From Chrysoperla carnea (Eukaryota > Arthropoda > Insecta > Neuroptera > Chrysopidae): DNA of 64,000 bases. The notes beneath the pieces are model-generated. The model had not been told where the DNA came from. It saw only the letters and a list, made by a program, of their open reading frames with translations, and searched no databases. Shown piece by piece: positions 1 to 8,317 of this stretch; within the stretch, counting starts at the first letter, position 1; each line of letters starts with the position of its first letter. The stretch lies in the NCBI RefSeq assembly GCF_905475395.1, contig NC_058339.1:35597172-35661171 (forward strand). The letters run 5' to 3'. The translations under genes were made by a program, and so were the position numbers.

Positions 1-545
1 TGGCGAAACAAACATAATCCACAAGCGACAGTACAAAATGACAAATAAAACAGAATGAAGGAGCGATGCGAGCATGACAAAAGTATGCGCGGGCGGCGGA
101 TTGACAAGGATGCGATACTCAAGATCCGCCACGTGATATATGCGTTGTTTTAGTTATCTAGCACACGGATTGATTTCTCGAGGCGTTGAGTCTTTTTATC
201 GTCTCGACTGTAGACAAATTTCTCGAGCATAAACCCTATTGTTTGCCATATTACCTAGTTAGAGATCTGTTATAGCTGCAACGATATTACTTATAGAGGG
301 CGTTTGGACCGCCCTCGATTGCAATCTAATCATATCTTGTAAAACTACAAGGAACCTTCTCTCTCCTTTACAAGTAGTTTCCAGTTCATCGGAACCAAGA
401 CCATTATATATGAATTCAGATTGTGTACAACACTTAAAAGGGTCTCTTGATTCGACAACCAGAATTGATAAACAAAATTTTAAAAATGTTCAAGCATGAG
501 TTTCACTTAAAATTAGTTTAAAATATGCTTCAAGTTTATTCTTAC
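1..545. other. Left-edge non-coding stretch, probably SSRP1 intron
   Basis: No exon was recognised. Because SSRP1 exon 4 ends at 546 with a splice donor, this is most likely the next SSRP1 intron. The stretch is locally richer in G+C and CpG than the rest of the window (about 55-320). It contains a perfect 7-bp stem, GAGGGCG/CGCCCTC, at 296-316, and a repeated TTTCTCGAG motif near 170-230. It may be the edge of a transposable element, but no coding remnant or second copy is visible here. Confidence 0.4.
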
Positions 546-2148
546 CGTGGTGTAAGACATTGAATTTCACGAAATATGGCAATTGCATCACCAGAAACAC
601 TGATAACACTTGCTTTCTTCATGACTTGTTTGTGGAATGCTTCAACAGGATCCATATCACCAGCCAATTCACTGGATGGAATATGAAATCTCATTTCTAA
701 GAGACTGACAGGTGCATCGTCATTCTAAAATAATTTTATAACAGTTATGTTTTTTTTAAAGAAGAATAAGTTTAGCCTGAGTTTAACTAAATTCATATAT
801 TTTTTTATATTTTTAATTCATTGTTTACACCGTTATAACAAAGTAAAAAATTTAAATATTGCTTAAAAATGCTGTATTTAAGTGTAAAAAAATATTTAAA
901 ATACATTATAATTTTGAGATATTTAAACGCAGTTTTTTTGGTGCTCTCTGTTGATGACGTATAAGTACGCGATCTGTCAATTGGTGACAGTTCAATGTAT
1001 AATTTACACTTTAAAAAATGAATTTACACTCGTTATTATTAAGTTTTCTAATAAAAAGCCGTAGACTAGTATAATTTAATGAAATACCATGTAAAATGTA
1101 AATAATTAATATCAAACAGTATGTCAACAAAGACAAGCCCGTACTTTGACGTCACGTCCGTATAAAAATTTGAATTTCCGTTTTAGAAATTTTTAAATGC
1201 CCTCACTGAATTTGTACTTTTATTAATTAATTTTAAGTAATTAAAAAGATATTAATTACTAAAATAATGGTTTAGTTGAAATGTCCACCTAATAAAGTTA
1301 CGGGAAAAAAATATTTGAACAAAATTTAAATTTCATGAATATTCCCTAATGGTCGTGATCACTACATGATTCGAGAAATCATGTAGCTGGCATCACGGGA
1401 ATAACAAGCTCCGCTAAAGAGGAATTTGAGACGGTTATTTTCGAGCTACTGATGCTGCTACTTCGTTAATCAGGTATTACTCAAAATTTTGCCTTATATG
1501 CCTCATAAAATAAAAATATCAATGGAATGTAAAATGTTATTTTTGTATTAGTTGATTAAATACCTGATGAAATTCCATTGTTATTTCGTTTTTCCCAGTA
1601 AGACATTGTGAAACATAATTCAAGGGTATTTCAAAAGCAGTTTTCTCTCCCACATCAAAACTTAACAATGATCCGTTAAATTTAGCTGTACCCCAATTCC
1701 ATCCTTTTAAACTTAATTCACGTTCTAGCATGTCTTGTTTGTAGTTAGATTTGAAAAACTTTGCAATTTTTTCTTGCTCCTATTAACAAAATTTCATTAA
1801 ATAACACGATGCAATTTGGAATAGTAAACTTTTATACATACGCTTTCTTTAAATCCTGAGAAGCGATGAAGTGCACCATTTTTTAGAAAAATGCGTAAGC
1901 CCCATGAACTAGGAAATTTCTGAAAATTGACTAAGTCAATTTCACTACTTGCTACTTGTTCAACTTTACCGGTTTTACTATTTTTAAATATTATATTTTG
2001 ATCGGTCATTTTTAATCGCCCAGGTGTCTGTATTAGAAACAAGAAATCATATTTTTTAAATTGATTTAAAATATTTGGTTATTTTAATAGTACTCACCAT
2101 TGCACCTTTAATTTCTGCACATATATCTGAATATTCTAGAAAATCCAT
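546..2148 (-). CDS. Ssrp1: SSRP1, FACT complex subunit (N-terminal 4 exons; gene continues off the left edge)
   Basis: FACT histone-chaperone subunit, partner of SPT16, which disassembles and reassembles nucleosomes during transcription and replication in the nucleus. Exons on the minus strand: 2148-2098, 2027-1842, 1779-1564 and 724-546. The introns are GT-AG and phases agree (51, 186, 216 and 179 nt; the last ends after two bases of an Arg codon). The start ATG at 2148 opens MDFLEYSDICAEIKGAM, matching the conserved SSRP1 N-terminus. Signature stretches are IIFKNSKTGKVEQ, LKGWNWGTAKF, SFDVGEKTAFEIPL, VSQCLTGKNEITMEFHQ and FREIQCLTPR, i.e. the dimerisation domain and the start of the tandem PH region. 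About 191 residues are present; the family is around 700, so the second PH domain, acidic tract and HMG box lie outside. Intron 3 is long (839 bp) because it carries a MITE; the other two are 60-70 bp. An AG-bounded 5' UTR intron just upstream of 2148 is possible but unproven. Confidence 0.95.
790..1348. mobile_element. MITE-A copy 1, inside SSRP1 intron 3
   Basis: From about 803 this is a near-identical copy of the element at 4777-5293. It ends in AATATTCCCTA, the expected terminal sequence; its left terminus is diverged, so the start is approximate. Inside are a hairpin, CTGTCAATTGGTGACAG, at 974-990, and a perfect CRE palindrome, TGACGTCA, at 1147-1154. No protein is encoded, so it is a non-autonomous element. 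Confidence 0.75.
1362..1386. repeat. Short perfect hairpin
   Basis: CTACATGATT and its exact complement AATCATGTAG are separated by five bases. It lies in SSRP1 intron 3, just outside the end of MITE-A copy 1. Function unknown. Confidence 0.6.
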
Positions 2149-3390
2149 TCTTATAATAGATTTTTTGAACGCTCAATAGAAATTTAACTGGAATATTTCT
2201 GTAAGAATTAATTTAAATTTATGCGAAGAAATTTTCACGAAGGTCTTATGCTATTTCTCCGCACGACTCAACACAAACCCGCTCTTTTATTATTCTTTTG
2301 ACACAAGCTAACCTAACAAATAAAATTGCCAACTCTTAAAAAAAAAATCCTCTTCCTTTAGTTCGCAAAAAAAAATTTCCTACGATAAAATTTGTTTAAT
2401 GGGAAAATAATTTAATATTTTAATATCATTTTTTATGCTAATTATTGAAAGTTAATAAATATTCTGGTAAATCTTCTGTCTAAAATACTATTTGCAAATT
2501 CTATAGAGATAATACCATAGGGCTGTATAGACATAGGAAACCACAGATTATAATTTATTACATAAATTTATAGGCAACTCTACTGTACATGAAATGTTGT
2601 CCAAAAAGCCCCCTGGAGTAAGGCACTTACAGTGAACTATTTAAAAAAAAATGGCGGGAATTAGGTACTATTTGAATGATTTCTATTCAGTTTATCTTTT
2701 TTTTTTTTTAATTTTTTTGTATTTATTTGTCTTCTAATAAATAAAATAAAGTGAAGTTTTTTAAATAAAATAACAAATATTAATAAAATAATAATTTATT
2801 GCAATATTTGAAATAAAATAGCATATTTATTTTAATATTAACATTATAAATAACAATTAATTATTAGTTTGATGTAAGTTAAATGCAATGTAAAACCATT
2901 TTATTTCGTTAATAGTCAATGTAATCAACACGAATAACAAGACCTGAGCGTTAAAATAAACTCAGTACATACCATAAAAAAATCGGAAAATAATATGAAC
3001 ACACCTAAAACGACTAAATTACACGAATTAGTTAATGAACAAGGGCACAATGAAAACGGTCAAAATACTTAAATAATGGCACTATTCAGAAAATCCACAA
3101 AATATTAACAAAGACAATCAATTGAGAATACACACAAAGAAATTTAACGAATTTTAATGACATGCTAACGAATTTTGAAAGACGTATTGTTTATTTATTT
3201 AAAAATATATAAAATATTGTTTCCCCAACAACCATTGAAATGGATAAATTATTATCAAAACTAATAGATGACCCTACACGAATATAACGTGCAGAGCCAC
3301 CTGGAGAAAGACACCTTCAGAGAACGAAAATAGTAAAAATTTTACAGGGAGTTGCAGATCTGTTTTAAATTAAAAACTATAATCTGCGTA
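2149..3390. other. Intergenic, SSRP1 5' side / ZNF 3' side
   Basis: No gene seen. The part near 2150-2330 should hold the SSRP1 promoter; it includes an AGCTAACCTAAC motif but no clear TATA box. From 2700 to 3250 the sequence is nearly pure A/T. Two related short stretches share CCTGGAG followed by a similar run (about 2610 and 3300), and CAGATTATA with GCAACTC recurs in inverted orientation near 2540 and 3350-3385. This suggests a decayed inverted-repeat element. Confidence 0.4.
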
Positions 3391-4671
3391 CTAAATTCTA
3401 CCATGTGTTTGTTTATGCTTAGTCAAATAGCCATTTGAGGAAAACATTTTATTACAAACATCGCATGAAAAAAGTTTTTCCCCAGTATGAGTTTGCTTGT
3501 GTATAACTAAATGATAATTCGAGGAAAACATTTTATTACAAACATTACAACCAAAACGTTTTTCTGTTACAGAATTTTCACCAGTATGAATTCGTTTATG
3601 TTTAGCTAAATGACTACTCGAGGGAAACATTTTATCACAAGCATCGCATGGATAAGGTTTTTCTCCGGTATGTGTTCGGTTATGAATAACTAAATCGTTT
3701 TTTTGGAAAAATGCTTTATCACAAAAATCACAAGCATAAGGTCTAATTCCTGTATGCATTCGTTTATGTCTAAATAAGTCCTTTTTATAAACAAATGCTT
3801 TATCACATTCATCACACGAAAAAGGTTTTTCTCCAGTATGAACTCGTTTATGTACACTTAAATCCTTTTTTTGAATATAAGTTTTAAAACAAATATCACA
3901 TGTATATTTTTCTCCGGTATGAACCCGTTTATGTTGAGATAAAGTTTTTTTTGTTGTGAATTCTTTATCACAAACATCACACGAAAAACTTTTATCTTCA
4001 GTGTGATTTCGTAGATGTTTCTTTAAACTACTTGGTCGAATAAATTTTTTGTTACAAATATTACAGAATAAAAATTCGTAACTTAGCTGATACTCTGTAT
4101 CACTTTCATCAAATATTTCATGTTTAATGAGGAATTCAGATTTTAACTGTTTTTCAATTTGAATATTTTCTTTTATTAATGATGAATTGTATTCTTGAAT
4201 TCCAGTATGAATTTTCTTATGTTGAATTAAGCTTCTTTTTTCAGTAAATATTATATCACAGATATCGCATGAAAACGATTTAATATGCTTTTGTTTATGT
4301 TTAACTAAGCTCCATAGTCTTGAAAATTCTGTACCACAAAAATCGCATGAAAAACGTTTGTCTTCAGTGTGACTTTGTTTATGTTTCACTAAACTGCATT
4401 GCCTAGTAAATTTTTTATCACAAATATCACATGATAAAATTGTTTTATCATTACAAATTGACTGCTGTTCTACATCACTTTCATCAAATATTTCATGTTT
4501 CGTTAAGAATTCTGCATTGCACTGTTCAAAATTTTCTCGTTCCTCTGATACATTTTTTTCAAATAATTCAGTTTTAATTACTACATTTGTAGACAACCCA
4601 TCTCCAAATTCAATTTTTCTTTCGTTTATTAACAAAGGATTATTTACATGAATAAATAAATTATTTGACAT
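3391..4671 (-). CDS. C2H2 zinc-finger protein, 11 fingers
   Basis: Probable nuclear DNA-binding protein, 426 residues in one exon. The first in-frame ATG, at 4671 (MSNNLFIHVNN), is taken as start; an upstream TTG extension to 4707 has no support and a stop (TGA) precedes it. Eleven C-x2-C...H-x3-H fingers occupy about residues 81-423. Fingers 1-3 come first, then a spacer of about 40 residues, then fingers 4-11, most joined by TGEKP-type linkers. The N-terminal part has no ZAD, BTB or THAP domain but is acidic. A KHEIFDESD motif occurs both before finger 1 and in the spacer, so the finger-plus-linker block was duplicated internally. The spacer (LIKENIQIEKQLKSEF, residues 165-180) resembles the tail of the THAP protein at 6480-7072. 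A missing 5' exon cannot be excluded. Target sequence unknown. Confidence 0.88.
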   Translation of the reverse strand: MSNNLFIHVNNPLLINERKIEFGDGLSTNVVIKTELFEKNVSEERENFEQCNAEFLTKHEIFDESDVEQQSICNDKTILSCDICDKKFTRQCSLVKHKQSHTEDKRFSCDFCGTEFSRLWSLVKHKQKHIKSFSCDICDIIFTEKRSLIQHKKIHTGIQEYNSSLIKENIQIEKQLKSEFLIKHEIFDESDTEYQLSYEFLFCNICNKKFIRPSSLKKHLRNHTEDKSFSCDVCDKEFTTKKTLSQHKRVHTGEKYTCDICFKTYIQKKDLSVHKRVHTGEKPFSCDECDKAFVYKKDLFRHKRMHTGIRPYACDFCDKAFFQKNDLVIHNRTHTGEKPYPCDACDKMFPSSSHLAKHKRIHTGENSVTEKRFGCNVCNKMFSSNYHLVIHKQTHTGEKLFSCDVCNKMFSSNGYLTKHKQTHGRI

Positions 4672-4697
4672 TTTTCTGTGTTTATTTTTAATTAATT

Positions 4698-4765
4698 TCG
4701 GCGTCAAGTAATGTCAAAGTGACGGTAATTGACGCTAGGTTATACTATTTGACGCTAATAGACCT
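4698..4765 (-). promoter_or_regulatory. Repeated TTGACGC motifs upstream of the ZNF gene
   Basis: Three occurrences of TTGACGC/GCGTCAA (near 4701, 4729 and 4750) lie within about 60 bp directly upstream of the ZNF start, in both orientations. Such spacing suggests a binding-site cluster in the proximal promoter. This is inference from motif repetition only. Confidence 0.25.
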
Positions 4766-4776
4766 TTTCATTTTAA

Positions 4777-5293
4777 TAGGGAATATTAATGTATTTTGTT
4801 TATATTTTTAATTCATTGTTTACACCGTTATAACAAAGTAAAAAATATAAATACTGCTTAAAAATGCTGTAATTAAGTGTAAAAAAATATTTTAAATACA
4901 TTATAATTTTGACATATTTAAACGCAGTTTTTTGGCGCTCTCTGTTGATGACGTATGAGTACATGATCTGTCAATTGGTGACAGTTCAATGTATAATTTA
5001 CACTTTAAAAAAAGAAATTTACAGTCGTTATTATTAAGTTTCCTAATAAAAAGCCGTACAATAGTATAATTTAATGAAATATCATATAAAATGTAAGTAA
5101 TTAATATCATACAGTATGTTAACAAATTTGACAAGCCCGTACTATGATGTCACGTCCGTATAAAAATTTGAATTTCCGTTTTGAATTAAAAAGATATTTA
5201 TTACTAAAATAATGGTTTAGTTGAAATGTCCAGTCATTAAAGTTGCGGAAGAAAAATATTTGAACCAAATTTAAATTTCATGAATATTCTCTA
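4777..5293. mobile_element. MITE-A copy 2, between ZNF and THAP genes
   Basis: A 517-bp non-coding element bounded by TAGGGAATATT and AATATTCTCTA; the inverted ends extend to TAATAGGGAATATT with one mismatch. It is highly similar to 803-1348 in SSRP1 intron 3. The internal hairpin CTGTCAATTGGTGACAG is conserved, but the CRE palindrome is mutated (TGATGTCA). It lies just upstream of the divergently oriented ZNF and THAP genes, so it may contribute promoter sequence. Confidence 0.8.
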
Positions 5294-5633
5294 TTACGCA
5301 TTTTAATTAAGATTCACTATTGTTTCGTACAGACAGTAATAAGTTGGACAAAGATACAAGATATTTGTTATTCATTTTATCACATTAGTTTTTTTACAAG
5401 CTGTCCGAGACAAAAAGTATTCACTTTTTAAAATGAAAAGGTCTATATCAAAACAATAAGATAACCTGACGGAGCAGTCACAAGCTCACAGCACGAATCC
5501 ATATAACAAGTGAAACTCGAGTGGAGAGTGTAGCAGAAAAGACGACTATCTGGGCGAGGTCGTTGCGCACTTTGTACTGCGCATAGGGCTATCTTTTGTA
5601 AACAATGTTAAAAATTGCTATTAATTTAACAAA

Positions 5634-6141
5634 ATGACGCGAGTGTGCTGTGTGGTGCAATGCGGCGTCAAATCGGGAAACCAAGAAAACCGCACGGCTT
5701 TATTTCAGATCAGTAATTCCGTAAGTGTTCAACAATTACAATACGTTTTATTAAATTTTGTCAAATTTTTTGTAAGATTTTTATGAGAATCCTTTAAATA
5801 CTTTTCGAATACTTATGAAGATCATATAAAATCAAGTGCTGTTTAGGAAGTGCTGATTAATGAAAGTTTTGGAACATACTTTCAAGAAATGTACAATATA
5901 TCAGTGACACAAATTTCTTTTACAGGATTCAGAAAGTTACAACCGGGTTTTGAATGCCGTTGGGTCCCATCTGAAACAAAGTAAATGTCCGCCAAAAAAC
6001 CTATTTATTTGCGAGTTACATTTCGCAGAAGAATGCATTCTTCGAACCGATATAAATGTTATGACAGATGGATCAGAACTGGTTGTGCCACGCAAAAGAC
6101 CGCGCTTGAAGAAAAACAGCGTTCCGACGATTTTTCCTGAT
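5634..6141 (+). CDS. THAP-domain protein (first two exons; C-terminus unresolved)
   Basis: Probable DNA-binding protein with a THAP zinc finger, a C2CH fold related to P-element transposase. Exons are 5634-5720 (29 codons) and 5926-6141 (72 codons), both phase 0, with donors GTAAGT and GTGAGT. The product begins MTRVCCVVQCGVKSG; C5/C6 and C10 with the later FICELHF supply the C-x(2-4)-C...C-x2-H ligands. The C-terminal part of the domain reads GSELVVPRKRPRLKKNSVPT, ending in the usual basic stretch plus a VPTIF motif. The tryptophan normally found mid-domain is absent (NRVLNAV instead). The next exon was not found. Without splicing at 6142 the frame stops after 6240, giving a short hydrophobic tail. 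It could be a functional short THAP protein or a decaying copy. The upstream 330 bp contain two TGCGCA motifs near 5565-5582. Confidence 0.7.
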
Positions 6142-6479
6142 GTGAGTCATATTAAAATAATAACATACATGCAAAGTGGTTCTGTAAACTTAAAATTTTT
6201 TTTAATTTGGCTATGTAACTATTTGAATGAAAATGATAACTAATTCTTTTATCTATGGATAACTGTTTCAAAAAAAAAATTTATAAGTAAGGTCACTATG
6301 GACAACTTGCTAGCTCGTGGATTTGAGTTGACAGGACCGATGTCTGCAATACTAAAGAATGCAGATTCACCTGTATTCTTTGATATTTTTTACGTGATGA
6401 TTAATAATATAAAAACAACAAACTTTTGAACGTGTTTCGAAAGTGCGTAGAAGTTTTTGAATTATTTATATATGCAATT

Positions 6480-7072
6480 ATGCCTCAACGTTGCATAATT
6501 CCGAGTTGTTTTGGAGAAAAAAAACGTTCAGTTTTTAGAGTGCCAAAGAATATTGGCAGGCGTGAAAAGTGGTTAAAAGCTGTTCGTGATGTGTATCCTA
6601 ACCTCAATGTTGGCAAAAATTTTCGTGTTTGTGAAAAGCATTTTCGAAAAACGGATTTCACGTCATATATAGCTGACGGGTCTGGAATAATTGTTCAAGA
6701 GGTATATAATGTGTTTTAAAAAAAGTCCTCAGAAATCTATTACACAAAAGAAAGAAAATTTTGTTCACTGGTATACAAAGTTTTATAACGGTCCAATATT
6801 TATAAACGTTGCAGGTGGCAGTGATAAAAAAACGACTGAAGCAAGGAGCTGTTCCTCAATTTTTAACAAATCAGGGACAAATTAAAATGGAACAAGACAT
6901 ACCTTTCGAATTAGTAATAGTGAAAGAAGAAAAGGTAGAAGAAATGGATTCAACAGAACACCAACAAACTAATATTAATAATGTTCTATTGATTAAAGAA
7001 GAAAATATAAAAATTGAACAAGAACTAGATTCAGAAGTGATAGTCAAAGAAGAAAACGTTGAGGAAACATGA
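6480..7072 (+). CDS. THAP-domain protein with Lys-Glu tail (two exons)
   Basis: A second THAP-type DNA-binding protein, 159 residues. Exons are 6480-6701 (74 codons) and 6815-7072, joined across a 113-bp GT-AG intron in phase 0. The start ATG at 6480 gives MPQRCIIPSCFG. C5 and C10, the central Trp (EKWLKAV) and FRVCEKHFRK form a complete C2CH finger. Exon 2 continues the domain with KKRLKQGAVPQF, the usual THAP end motif. The remaining ~65 residues are acidic and carry five psi-K-x-E SUMO consensus sites (K98, K111, K135, K140, K152). The tail LIKEENIKIEQELDSEV resembles the spacer of the ZNF protein at 3391-4671. The TGA at 7070 is followed within 30 bp by finger fossils, so this protein may be a truncated THAP-C2H2 fusion. 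Confidence 0.8.
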
Positions 7073-7098
7073 GGACAACTAAGATCTTTTTTTTTGTA

Positions 7099-7540
7099 GG
7101 TAATATTTGTGATAAAACATTTTCCATTGAAAAAAAGAATCTTATTTATGTGATCAGAGCCGAACCAACGAACTGATAGTTAAAGGTGTCCCGGGGCAAT
7201 CCAAGTTCGGGCCCCTATTTCTCTGTTGAGTTTGTCAACTCAATTTTGTACAATTTTTGTAAAAAAAAAAAAAAAGAAACAAGGCATGATTATTATAGAA
7301 ATAATTTAAATATTCATAAACGAACTCACAACGGAGAAAAAATCATTTTCATGTAATAATTATGATTTAAAACATGTAATAATTATGATTTAAATCCCAA
7401 AATTATTTGATTCATTTGATAAGTGGTTCATATTATGCTTGTAGGAAATAAAACATTCACAGCGTGTAAATTAATAGGCATTAAAATTATCATTTTACAG
7501 AAAAACTGAGTTCCTGCGATTTTTGTCATATAATAAATTA
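7099..7540 (+). pseudogene. Decayed C2H2 finger array behind the THAP gene
   Basis: Several broken finger pieces lie in order on the THAP strand. After a T-rich AG acceptor: GNICDKTFSIEKKNL at 7099. Then HKRTHNGEK, a finger end plus linker, at 7314-7340, followed by FSCNNYDLKH. Then NKTFTACK near 7445, and LSSCDFCH near 7506. They are separated by stops, frameshifts and inserts, and one 23-bp segment (CATGTAATAATTATGATT...) is duplicated in tandem at 7350-7395. The C-N-I-C, F-S-C-D-F-C and H-K-R-T-H-x-G-E-K wording matches the neighbouring 11-finger protein. I read this as the lost 3' part of the THAP gene or a dead ZNF copy. Confidence 0.65.
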
Positions 7541-8317
7541 TAATTCATAAAACAGCAGGACCGATTCTACTGATCTCTGATTTGTTGAATTCGCCTCCGT
7601 CCCGAATAGCAGAACAACTATAAAATAACTAATTTGGTGGAAAAGGGAGATGAAAGTTTGTATGAAAATACGTCATTTTTGAATCCACTATTCGCCTATA
7701 GAATGCTATACTGTCAGCAATTATCTCACCCTGTTTTTTGTTTTCTTTTGTAAGATGAGTTGATATGTTATACATAAAATTTTTACTACTGTAAATATAT
7801 TATATTAATTTATAAAATAAAAAGCTTTTGTTATTATTTATTTCATTACACAAATTATTTTAGAATTTATTACCTAAGCAGTATGTATTGCATACCAGTT
7901 TCAGTCCTCGGTTCAATCTCTCAGTTTCAATTCTCGCGAATCTAGAAAGGGACTATCGGAGCAACTGCCTCAGCTTAAAACTTGAGGAATATTGATAAGA
8001 GTTTTTTTTTTTAATGTGAATGATAACATTTTTATAAGCATTGGTTGATTTAAAAACTACCATTTAATACGGCTTCTGCATATACCACCATGAAAACCGT
8101 ACAAAGAATCTACAAAAAACCGTACTTGTTTATACAGAAGACGTATTAAATACGTATTAATTAACACAAAAATTTCAGATTTTTTGAAATACTTTTTTTT
8201 TTTGTTATCGAAACGCCTTAAGTTTTATACCAGATAATTTGTTATTAATAAATATATCTAAGTAAGCTTAGGCCTCTTATTGTCTTAACACCTGCTAAAC
8301 ACTGTACTTAGTGACAA
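7541..8317. other. Intergenic between finger relics and ribophorin-like gene
   Basis: No gene recognised. It holds AT-rich sequence and one small inverted-repeat unit (listed separately, 8062-8151). A T-rich stretch leads up to the ribophorin-like start codon. A GGTTCAATCTC sequence near 7912 resembles a pol III B box but stands alone. Confidence 0.4.
8062..8151. repeat. Small inverted repeat (90 bp)
   Basis: ATTTAATACGGCTTCTGCATATA on the left pairs with the complement of TATACAGAAGACGTATTAAAT on the right with two or three differences. A further inner repeat, ACCGTAC, lies between. It looks like a tiny MITE or a structured spacer. Confidence 0.5.

Noticed and set aside
4672-4707. N-terminal extension of the ZNF protein from a TTG
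   Set aside because: TTG is not a usual start in insects; the first ATG is at 4671 and a stop lies just upstream.
6142-6814. Splicing of the first THAP gene into the second THAP gene's exon 2
   Set aside because: Phase fits, but the first gene already encodes the THAP end motif, so the join would duplicate it. Each THAP gene is better read separately.
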